From contig CAJKHT010000063.1 in assembly GCA_905199755.1 (NCBI GenBank), forward strand, positions 1 through 16,120: a stretch of DNA of 16,120 bases, in the 5' to 3' direction. A program made the translations under genes and the position numbers. Below the pieces are notes generated by a model. It saw only the letters and a list, made by a program, of their open reading frames with translations. It was not told the DNA's origin and searched no databases. Position 1 is the first letter of the stretch. Each line of letters begins with the position of its first letter. The stretch comes from an uncultured Eubacteriales bacterium (GTDB taxonomy: Bacteria > Bacillota > Clostridia > UBA1381). This document shows positions 1 to 6,196 of this stretch, one piece after another.

Positions 1-13
1 AAGGGGAATTAAC

Positions 14-286
14 TTGAAAGATACAACAAAAAAAGTGGTTATATTAAATAATCTGTCGTCGCCGTATATATGCGAGGCAATAATTGTTCTGAAAAAATAC
101 AATCCTCAGCTTGAAAGCAAGGTTATAGCCGAGGCTGAAAAAATAGTCGGTGACTATATGGAAAAAATGAATAAAAACGGACAGACTCCCCAAAAGTCTG
201 TCCGCGGTAAAGGTTTTCTTGTTATGTGCCTGGCTGCCGCCATAGCCGCAGTATGTATACTGTCATATAAGCTTATTGCGGGATAA
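14..286 (+). CDS. Small single-pass membrane protein, unknown function (90 aa)
   Basis: I do not recognise the family. The protein has a hydrophilic, lysine- and glutamate-rich N-terminal part (residues 1-65) in which VVILNNLSSPYICEAIIVLKK is followed by a likely amphipathic helix (about 33-55). One hydrophobic segment follows at about 68-87 (FLVMCLAAAIAAVCILSYKL), and the chain ends three residues later. The layout suggests a C-terminal tail anchor with the bulk in the cytoplasm. The start is a TTG, chosen because AAGGGG lies at 1-6 with a normal 7-base spacer; no ATG occurs before codon 53. It stops two bases before the convergent gene at 289. A perfect 10-bp inverted repeat lies inside the gene at 178-204. 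The reading frame is open and well initiated, so I think it is real, but its role is unknown. Confidence 0.65.
   Translation: MKDTTKKVVILNNLSSPYICEAIIVLKKYNPQLESKVIAEAEKIVGDYMEKMNKNGQTPQKSVRGKGFLVMCLAAAIAAVCILSYKLIAG
178..204. repeat. 10-bp inverted repeat inside the first gene
   Basis: CGGACAGACT (178-187) and AGTCTGTCCG (195-204) are exact reverse complements around a 7-base loop. The repeat lies in codons for the linker between the cytoplasmic part and the membrane anchor. No run of T follows directly, so it is not a standard intrinsic terminator. It could be an mRNA structure that slows translation, a transcription pause site, or chance. Confidence 0.6.
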
Positions 287-288
287 AA

Positions 289-1158
289 TCAGCCGGAAAA
301 TGCATTATCCATGTAGTTAATGCAATTCTGATATTTTTCCGCAGATACGGAGCCGTCGGAATACTGGAAATCATAATAAATCATTTTTCCGTCCGCGATA
401 ATGCATTTTCTGTGATAAAGCATACCGTCTTTTTTGACCGTAAGTCCGTACCAGCCGCTGCCTGCAAGAGATTCCTCCGTTTTTCCGCCGAGCGAGGAGG
501 CATATTCTTTCATAAGCTCCGCCGCGGATTTGCTGTCGGAGGCATTTTCCGTGGTGATGGTTATTGTTGCACCGCCTACGGTGTCCATGGCATTCAATAT
601 TACATTGCCGCTTGTGTCTCTTTTTGAAAAGCCGCTCGGGTAAGGGCAGGTCAGCTTATCGGATATTGTAAATATCCGATAGCCGTCATCATTTACGGGA
701 TCGGTGTTTTCAGGCTCGGGCGCTACTGTCGGAAGTGCGGACATGGTGGGCAGGGGCGTCTGAGAACCCTGTGCCGGCTGTATGGTTGCCGAGGCTTTGT
801 TAAGCTCAACCGATTCGTCCTGCGTTTTCCATGCCGCGTTGCGGCTTTCCGAGCTGAACACTATGTATGAAACAATGGCGCTCACCAGTATAATTAAAAA
901 TATTCCTATGCCGTATATCAGCTTGTGATTTAATTTTCTTGATTTTCTTCTGTTTTGTCTGTCTTTTTTCTTTGCCGCCTTTTCCGCTTCCGCTTCTGCG
1001 AGCTTCTTTCTGCGGTTAAGGCGTTCTTCCTTTAATGATTCTATTTCCCTGCGCTTGGCAGCACGTTCATTATTATTGCTCTGTCTGACAGACTGACCGC
1101 ATCGGTCACAAAACCGCATGCCGTCTTTAAGTTCTCTGCCGCAATTTTTGCAATACAT
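289..1158 (-). CDS. Zinc-ribbon, transmembrane protein with extracytoplasmic domain (289 aa)
   Basis: Four parts are visible. Residues 1-22 form a zinc ribbon with two CxxC pairs (C3/C6 and C17/C20). Residues 31-80 are a highly charged Arg/Lys/Glu/Ala helix, probably a coiled coil. Residues 82-102 are one membrane segment. Then comes a Thr/Pro/Ala-rich linker (about 120-157) and a folded domain (158-289) outside the cell. That last domain begins with an FTISDKLTCPYPSGF stretch that resembles PsbP/DcrB-like domains, which is an inference from pattern only. The zinc ribbon would lie in the cytoplasm and the C-terminal domain outside. Start ATG at 1158 has AGAGGAG (1168-1174) nine bases upstream and its own promoter, so it need not depend on the trhP operon behind it. 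Function is unknown; a membrane sensor or scaffold would fit the architecture. Alternating Cys residues 171, 252 and 279 in the outer domain could form a disulfide. Confidence 0.85.
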   Translation of the reverse strand: MYCKNCGRELKDGMRFCDRCGQSVRQSNNNERAAKRREIESLKEERLNRRKKLAEAEAEKAAKKKDRQNRRKSRKLNHKLIYGIGIFLIILVSAIVSYIVFSSESRNAAWKTQDESVELNKASATIQPAQGSQTPLPTMSALPTVAPEPENTDPVNDDGYRIFTISDKLTCPYPSGFSKRDTSGNVILNAMDTVGGATITITTENASDSKSAAELMKEYASSLGGKTEESLAGSGWYGLTVKKDGMLYHRKCIIADGKMIYYDFQYSDGSVSAEKYQNCINYMDNAFSG

Positions 1159-1196
1159 GCGCGGTAACTCCTCTACATTATTTATTAATCCATGAT

Positions 1197-1225
1197 ATTA
1201 TACTATAAATATGCCGTCAATGCAA
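1197..1225 (-). promoter_or_regulatory. Promoter for the zinc-ribbon gene
   Basis: On the minus strand a perfect -10 TATAAT (1202-1197) is preceded, 17 bases upstream, by a weak -35 TTGCAT (1225-1220). The start of transcription would be near 1190, about 30 bases before the ATG. The -35 lies in one arm of an inverted repeat (1215-1267). Confidence 0.6.
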
Positions 1226-1267
1226 TAGTTATTTTTAAAAAATTACATTTATGTTACAGCATTGACG
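1215..1267. repeat. 9-bp inverted repeat in the trhP to zinc-ribbon gap
   Basis: CGTCAATGC (1215-1223) and GCATTGACG (1259-1267) are exact reverse complements separated by 35 bases rich in A and T. Within the loop a near-palindrome lies at about 1228-1246. The left arm covers part of the -35 of the zinc-ribbon promoter, and the right arm sits just past the trhP stop codon. It might be a weak trhP terminator or an operator. Confidence 0.5.
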
Positions 1268-1269
1268 CA

Positions 1270-2499
1270 TTACTTTACTTTTCTGCGCCTGAGCATTGCG
1301 CCGTCGCCGACGGGTGCGTCAAGCGGCATAAATACCGTTTGTGCCGCATGCGGTGCGGATTCTATCGGATTGCTGTCGGCATCTGTCATATCGTGTACCG
1401 TCATTGTATAAAACGGTTTCATAGGCTGCATCACCTCAATTTCTTCCCCGAGACTGAATTTGTTGCGCTGAGAGATTTTTGCAATACCTGTTTTTTCATC
1501 ATAGCTTTCAACTATTCCTATTAGGTCATAATCGCGTATATATGAGCTGTCGGTATATACCTGTGCGTCCGCACCCGGCTTTTTGAAATAAAATCCCGTA
1601 GTGTACGGGCGGTGGCTTACCTTGCACAGCTCGTCAAACTCCGCTTCGTTAAAGGTATAGTTATCGGGATCGGCAAAATATCTGTCTATTTCGCGTCTGT
1701 ACGCGCCGATAATGGTTGCGGTGTAATATGAGGTTTTAACGCGTCCCTCTATTTTAAAGCTGGATATTCCGCTGTTTACAAGCTCGGGAATGTGCTTTAT
1801 TGTACACAAATCCTTGGAATTAAATATAAATGTTCCGCGTTCGTTTTCAAAAACGTCCATATACTCTCCGGGACGTTTTTCCTCAACCAGAGAATAATTC
1901 CATCGGCAGGGGTGCGAGCATGCACCCTGATTTGAATCGCGGTTTGTGAGGTAATTGGAAAGAAGGCATCTTCCCGAATACGAGATGCACATTGCCCCGT
2001 GCACAAAAGCCTCGATTTCCATATCGGACGGGATTTTTTCGCGTATTTCGCATATTTCGTCAAATGACATTTCCCTTGCCAGCACAACGCGTTTTGCTCC
2101 GAGCTTATACCACATAAGCGCCGAACGCCAGTTTACGTTATTCGCCTGTGTGCTTACGTGAACGGGAATTTCGGGCGCAAGAGTGTGTATAATGTCGAAC
2201 ATGCCGAGGTCGCTTATAAGCGCGGCATCAAACCCCAGAGGACGTATTTTTTTTACAAAAGCTTCAAATTCGTCTATATCCTTGTTATGCGGAATGATAT
2301 TGGCTGTAAGATATACTTTTTTTCCTCTGTCATGCGCGTATTTTATTCCCTCCGCCATATCATCATACGAAAAATTTTCTGCGGCAACACGCAGGCTGTA
2401 GGCTTCACCGCCTATATACACGGCATCGGCGCCGTACATTATTGCTGTTTTTAATTTTTCAAGGCTGCCGCCGGGGGCGAGCAGTTCGGGCTTTTCCAT
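1270..2499 (-). CDS. trhP: U32-family tRNA hydroxylation protein TrhP (YrrO-like)
   Basis: Peptidase-U32 family protein of 409 aa. Known members (E. coli YegQ, B. subtilis YrrN/YrrO) carry out prephenate-dependent hydroxylation of tRNA uridine 34 to 5-hydroxyuridine, despite the old protease name. The sequence has the N-terminal barrel start PELLAPGGSLEKL, the family signature EAFVHGAMCISYSGRC (about residues 163-178), and cysteines at 171, 178, 194 and 198 suited to an iron-sulfur cluster. The C-terminal part (about 320-409) matches the small beta domain of the family. An in-frame ATG at 2535 exists, but I choose 2499: it has AAAGG a few bases upstream, begins with the usual family start MEKPELLAPGG, and avoids overlap with trmR. 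It lies 25 bases after trmR, whose product would methylate the TrhP product. B. subtilis carries two such genes (yrrN, yrrO) here; only one is present in this window. Confidence 0.88.
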   Translation of the reverse strand: MEKPELLAPGGSLEKLKTAIMYGADAVYIGGEAYSLRVAAENFSYDDMAEGIKYAHDRGKKVYLTANIIPHNKDIDEFEAFVKKIRPLGFDAALISDLGMFDIIHTLAPEIPVHVSTQANNVNWRSALMWYKLGAKRVVLAREMSFDEICEIREKIPSDMEIEAFVHGAMCISYSGRCLLSNYLTNRDSNQGACSHPCRWNYSLVEEKRPGEYMDVFENERGTFIFNSKDLCTIKHIPELVNSGISSFKIEGRVKTSYYTATIIGAYRREIDRYFADPDNYTFNEAEFDELCKVSHRPYTTGFYFKKPGADAQVYTDSSYIRDYDLIGIVESYDEKTGIAKISQRNKFSLGEEIEVMQPMKPFYTMTVHDMTDADSNPIESAPHAAQTVFMPLDAPVGDGAMLRRRKVK

Positions 2500-2524
2500 A
2501 ATGTTAATCCTTTCAAAAATAAAT

Positions 2525-3208
2525 TTATTCCTCAAAGTCGGATACGGTTTTCACGCTGACCGTCACACCGTCACCCAGCGGCAGCAGTACGGATTCAAGC
2601 TGAGGATGCTTCATAAGCGTATCAATATACGCTCTTAAACGCGTTACAATCGTTATTTTTCTGCGTATCACATGCTCATCATCGGCAGTCATTCCCTTGT
2701 AGAGGACATTGTCCGAAACCAGTATTCCGCCTTTCTTTAACAGACGCACACTGTCATCAAGCATGTAAATGTAATGCGCTTTCGGACCGTCGAGAAAAAT
2801 CATGTCAAATGCTTCATCATCGTCTATATACGGCAGATAATCCTTTGCATCGGCTTCTATAACCGTAATCCGCTCCGATAACCCGGCACGCTTTATGTTT
2901 TCCCTTGCTTTTAAAACCATATCGGTATCATATTCTATTGTTGTGATTTTTGATGTCTGCGGCAGTGCCTTTGCCATAAGTATTGCCGAATATCCTATTG
3001 CACAGCCTACTTCAAGCACATGCCGCGGCTGTTTCACGGCACAAAGCAGCCGCAGCAGCTGTGCCGATTCCGGCTCGATAATAGGTACCGCATTTTCGGC
3101 GGCATATTCTTCAAGCTCATGCAGAAAACCGTCATTGTGCCGTGCCGTTTTTCTGAGATATTCCGTTATATACGGAGGTACTATTGCGTCCTTATCATAT
3201 TCTATCAT
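2525..3208 (-). CDS. trmR: tRNA 5-hydroxyuridine O-methyltransferase TrmR (YrrM-like)
   Basis: SAM-dependent class I O-methyltransferase of the COMT/CCoAMT-like family (227 aa; B. subtilis YrrM is of similar length). Motif I VLEVGCAIGYSA lies at 64-75, the acidic SAM-ribose residue is E92 (TTIEYD), and the metal-binding set is probably D140 (FLDGPKAHY) with D166-N167 (VSDNVLY). The assignment as TrmR, which turns 5-hydroxyuridine-34 of tRNA into 5-methoxyuridine, rests on its place between mltG and trhP as in B. subtilis; the fold alone would also allow a catechol-type methyltransferase. The ATG lies seven bases after the mltG stop with no good ribosome binding site, which suggests translational coupling to mltG. 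Confidence 0.82.
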   Translation of the reverse strand: MIEYDKDAIVPPYITEYLRKTARHNDGFLHELEEYAAENAVPIIEPESAQLLRLLCAVKQPRHVLEVGCAIGYSAILMAKALPQTSKITTIEYDTDMVLKARENIKRAGLSERITVIEADAKDYLPYIDDDEAFDMIFLDGPKAHYIYMLDDSVRLLKKGGILVSDNVLYKGMTADDEHVIRRKITIVTRLRAYIDTLMKHPQLESVLLPLGDGVTVSVKTVSDFEE

Positions 3209-3217
3209 TTTTTGTCA

Positions 3218-4246
3218 TTATTCGGCGGCGCGTTTCATTGCCGCTTCATGCTCCTCGTATGTTTTTGAAAAAATGTGTTCGCCGTTTGCCCCGAGTACGA
3301 AATAATATGCGTCGGTTTTTTCGGGGTATAATGCCGCCTCGATGCATGCCGCCTCCGGGTTGCATATCGGGCCTATGGGGAGTCCTCCGTGCAGATAGGT
3401 GTTATACGGGGATTCGGTCTGCGTGTCGGCTACGGAAAGCACCGGCTTTGCGGTCCCCAGTGTATACTGTACCGTTGCACAGGATTGCAGCTTCATGTCC
3501 GAGTTCAGGCGGTTGTAGAATACGCCTGCCACCTTGGCACGCTCGGCTGCACTGTCTGTTTCTTTTTCTATTATCGATGCCATTGTAATGATTTCATCGG
3601 TGGTATATCCCATCTGCTTTGCACGGTCATAGTATTCGTCCTTAAACTGTGCGTCAAATTCGGCAAGCATCATGTTTATTATATCATGCTCGCTCATGCC
3701 TTTGGTTATGTAGTAGGTTGAGGGGAACAGGTATCCTTCAAGCGTGTTCTGACGCTCGGGCAGATTTTTTAAGAATTTGTAGTCGTAATCATCGGGATTG
3801 AGAACTTTGTCAAACTTATCGGTGTCGATAAGTCCGGCATCGGAAAGTCTTTCCCGTATCTGCTTCACCGTAAAGCCCTCAGGGATTGTTATTTTAACCG
3901 AGTCACGGTCATTTTCAGACATCAGCTTAAGTATATCATCATAGCTCATGCCGTTTTTTATGATTGCCTCACCGGGCGTAAATTTTCCGTCATAGCCGCC
4001 GAATCTTGATTTAAGCTTGAAAACCGTAGGGTATTTTATTATCCCTGAATTTTTAAGCTTTGCCGCAACCGCAGATGCGCCGTCGCCCTCCGCAACCGTT
4101 ACGGAGGTATCGGCCGAAAGCTTTACCGAGTTTACTTCGCTTAAAATTATTCCCGACATTGCCGCACCTGTTATCAGTACAGCAATAATTATAATTGCAA
4201 ATATTTTTCCGAATACGTGTCTTTTACGCTTTTCTTTTGATGCCAT
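3218..4246 (-). CDS. mltG: Endolytic murein transglycosylase MltG (YceG-like)
   Basis: Membrane-anchored lytic transglycosylase (342 aa) that cuts nascent glycan strands at the cell membrane and so sets their length. Residues 1-12 are basic and cytoplasmic, 13-35 form one membrane segment, about 48-120 resemble the LysM-like part, and the YceG catalytic domain follows. The active-site block ASIIEKETDSAAERAKVAGV carries the catalytic Glu at about residue 227 (E. coli Glu218 in the equivalent ASIVEKET). The closing blocks SPYNTYLHGGLPIGPICNP and AYYFVLG are typical. An in-frame ATG at 4279 would add 11 residues, but GAAAGGA just upstream of 4246 and the start of family similarity favour 4246. 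It is the first gene of the operon with trmR and trhP, the same order as yrrL-yrrM-yrrN-yrrO in B. subtilis. Confidence 0.93.
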   Translation of the reverse strand: MASKEKRKRHVFGKIFAIIIIAVLITGAAMSGIILSEVNSVKLSADTSVTVAEGDGASAVAAKLKNSGIIKYPTVFKLKSRFGGYDGKFTPGEAIIKNGMSYDDILKLMSENDRDSVKITIPEGFTVKQIRERLSDAGLIDTDKFDKVLNPDDYDYKFLKNLPERQNTLEGYLFPSTYYITKGMSEHDIINMMLAEFDAQFKDEYYDRAKQMGYTTDEIITMASIIEKETDSAAERAKVAGVFYNRLNSDMKLQSCATVQYTLGTAKPVLSVADTQTESPYNTYLHGGLPIGPICNPEAACIEAALYPEKTDAYYFVLGANGEHIFSKTYEEHEAAMKRAAE

Positions 4247-4301
4247 ATTATCATTCCTTTCACCGGCACACAAATGCATGGTGTACTGTGTTTTCTGATA
4301 T

Positions 4302-4330
4302 ATTATACATTATAATTGCGCAAATGTCAA
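4302..4330 (-). promoter_or_regulatory. Consensus housekeeping promoter of the mltG operon
   Basis: On the minus strand TTGACA (4330-4325) and TATAAT (4307-4302) are separated by exactly 17 bases, so both hexamers match the sigma-A consensus perfectly. Transcription should begin near 4295, giving a leader of about 50 bases before the mltG ATG at 4246. This spacing also supports 4246 over 4279 as the start codon. Confidence 0.88.
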
Positions 4331-4360
4331 TTTCTGCGCCGTAAGTGTATCGGATAATGG

Positions 4361-4390
4361 GTATTTTTTATAAAATATACGTAATATTAC
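4361..4390. repeat. Adjacent palindromes between divergent promoters
   Basis: Positions 4361-4380 form a 20-base near-palindrome (9 of 10 pairs match), followed directly by GTAATATTAC (4381-4390), a perfect 10-base palindrome. They lie between the -35 boxes of the divergent mltG and recJ promoters, ending 10 bases before the recJ -35. They could be an operator or an A/T-rich upstream element; chance is possible in such A/T-rich DNA. Confidence 0.4.
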
Positions 4391-4400
4391 GCTGTTTTAC

Positions 4401-4429
4401 TTGAAATTTTATCAAAAAAATGTTATAAT
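4401..4429 (+). promoter_or_regulatory. Extended -10 promoter of the recJ-rel-gyrB run
   Basis: TTGAAA (4401-4406), 17 bases, then TATAAT (4424-4429), with TG at 4421-4422 giving the extended -10 form TGnTATAAT. Five of six -35 bases and all -10 bases match sigma-A consensus. Transcription should start near 4436, leaving a 30-base leader before the recJ ATG. It is the only strong promoter I see ahead of the six-gene run down to gyrB. Confidence 0.85.
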
Positions 4430-4465
4430 AGTAAGGAGAATTTATTATTTGCCGGGGGAATATCA

Positions 4466-6196
4466 ATGCCAGAAAAAATTTGGAATTACCGTCACAGGGA
4501 GCTTAAGCCGGAAAATGTACGGCGCATAAGCAAAAATCTGAATATTCCGCCGGTAATAACAGCAATACTTTTAAACAGAAATGTAAGCGAAACGGATATT
4601 CCGGCATTTATGGCAAAATCCATGAAAAGCGTCCGTAATCCCATGCTTATGAAGGATATGGATAAGGCTGTCAAAAGAATAAAGACGGCGCTTGATAGGC
4701 ATGAAAAAATAGTTGTTTACGGTGACTATGATGTTGACGGAATTACCTCCACCACGCTTATGTATGATTTTCTGGCATCGTTGGGCGCAGATGTGGACTT
4801 TTATATTCCGAACCGTGAGAATGAGGGCTACGGTATGAATATAAAAGCGGTAAACCGATTGATTAAGCAGGGCGTAAAGCTGCTTATAACGGTTGACTGC
4901 GGCATAACGGCGCTGGGTGAGGTGTCTTTTGCAAAGCTGCTCGGAATGGACGTTATCGTAACGGATCATCATACCTGTACGGAGCGTCTGCCGGAGGATG
5001 CCTGTGCGGTTCTTAACCCCAAGCGCCCGGACTGTGACTATCCGTTTGACGGACTTGCCGGAGTGGGTGTGGCATTTAAGCTGGTTCTGGCACTTGCCAT
5101 GCTGTTTAAAATGAACACAACACAATGCTTTAACAAATATATAGATATAGTTGCACTGGGTACAATAGCGGATATAGTGCCGCTGCTCGATGAAAACAGA
5201 ATTATGACCGCAAAGGGAGTGGCGGCGATAGCGTCGTCATCGCACCCGGGAATACGTGCTTTGATAAAAGTATCGGAGGCAGATAAAAGACCGTTCAATG
5301 CAACTTCTGTTGCATTCACGCTCGCACCGCGGCTCAATGCTGCGGGACGGCTGGGCAGTGCCGATGCCGGGGTAAAGCTTTTATTGGAAAAGGATTATGC
5401 CGCGGCGGAAAAAATGGCGCAGCAGCTTGAAGAGGAAAACCGCCGCCGCAGAAGCGAGGAGCAGATTATATATGCACAGGCTCTTGAAATGCTTGAGGCG
5501 GATTCGGAGCTTGAAAAAAAGAAGGTTATCGTTCTTGCGAAAAACGGCTGGCATAAGGGAGTTATCGGCATTGCGGCGGCACGGATATGCGAACGGTTTT
5601 ATAAGCCGTGTATTCTGCTTTCGATTGATGAAAAGGGTGTGGGCAAAGGCTCGGGACGTTCCGTTCAGGCATTTAATCTGTTTAACGCACTTGCGCATTG
5701 CGAGGATTTGCTTACCGCTTTCGGAGGACACTCGGCGGCTGCCGGGCTTACAATTGATGAAAAATCAATAGAAGAATTTACGAAAAAAATAAACGCATAT
5801 GCCGACAACGTTCTGACTGCCGCGGATATGATACCTAAGCTTGATATAGATTATCCCGTTACCGAAAAGGACATTTCCGTGGAAGCCGCAAAGCTTCTGG
5901 AGGGACTTGAGCCGTTCGGTGCAGGCAACGAAAAGCCTGTTTTTGCACTGGAAAATGCAAGGGTGTACGCTGCCGATACCATGGGTGCCGACGGCAGACA
6001 TCTCCGGCTCAGAATTTTAACGGGTGACAAAATCATAAACTGTGCCGGCTTTTCCATGGGAGAGCTTGCAAAAGAGCTTAATGCCGGTGATAATGTAAGC
6101 ATTGCATTTAATATGGATATTAACCGTTTCCGCGGTGCGGAAAACGTACAGCTTATAATTAAGGATATAAAGAAAGGAGGACGCGCCGATGGCTGA
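4466..6196 (+). CDS. recJ: Single-stranded-DNA-specific exonuclease RecJ
   Basis: RecJ is a 5'-3' exonuclease on single-stranded DNA that acts in recombination and repair. This 576-aa protein has the DHH phosphoesterase core: motif I VVYGDYDVDGITS with D87, D89 and D91; TVDCG with D144; DHH at 167-169; and GTIADIVPL with D236, together the metal-binding set. APRLNAAGRLG (about 287-297) links to the DHHA1 domain, with GSGRS and FGGHSAAAGLTI in the 390-440 region, followed by a C-terminal OB-like domain. The length equals the E. coli protein (577 aa) and lacks the long C-terminal extension of the B. subtilis protein. The ATG at 4466 has GGGGGA at 4454-4459 as ribosome binding site. It overlaps rel by 8 bases, so the two are translationally coupled. 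In B. subtilis apt lies between recJ and rel; here it is absent. Confidence 0.95.
   Translation: MPEKIWNYRHRELKPENVRRISKNLNIPPVITAILLNRNVSETDIPAFMAKSMKSVRNPMLMKDMDKAVKRIKTALDRHEKIVVYGDYDVDGITSTTLMYDFLASLGADVDFYIPNRENEGYGMNIKAVNRLIKQGVKLLITVDCGITALGEVSFAKLLGMDVIVTDHHTCTERLPEDACAVLNPKRPDCDYPFDGLAGVGVAFKLVLALAMLFKMNTTQCFNKYIDIVALGTIADIVPLLDENRIMTAKGVAAIASSSHPGIRALIKVSEADKRPFNATSVAFTLAPRLNAAGRLGSADAGVKLLLEKDYAAAEKMAQQLEEENRRRRSEEQIIYAQALEMLEADSELEKKKVIVLAKNGWHKGVIGIAAARICERFYKPCILLSIDEKGVGKGSGRSVQAFNLFNALAHCEDLLTAFGGHSAAAGLTIDEKSIEEFTKKINAYADNVLTAADMIPKLDIDYPVTEKDISVEAAKLLEGLEPFGAGNEKPVFALENARVYAADTMGADGRHLRLRILTGDKIINCAGFSMGELAKELNAGDNVSIAFNMDINRFRGAENVQLIIKDIKKGGRADG

Noticed and set aside
2500..2535. 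Longer trhP start adding 12 residues
   Set aside because: The added residues do not resemble the family, and AAAGG is placed for the ATG at 2499.
4247..4279. Longer mltG start adding 11 residues
   Set aside because: The ribosome binding site fits 4246, and the predicted transcript start near 4295 would leave almost no leader for 4279.
4571..5125. Minus-strand open frame (184 codons) opposite recJ
   Set aside because: It is opposite the DHH core of recJ, and its translation is rich in Cys, His and Arg as expected of a shadow.
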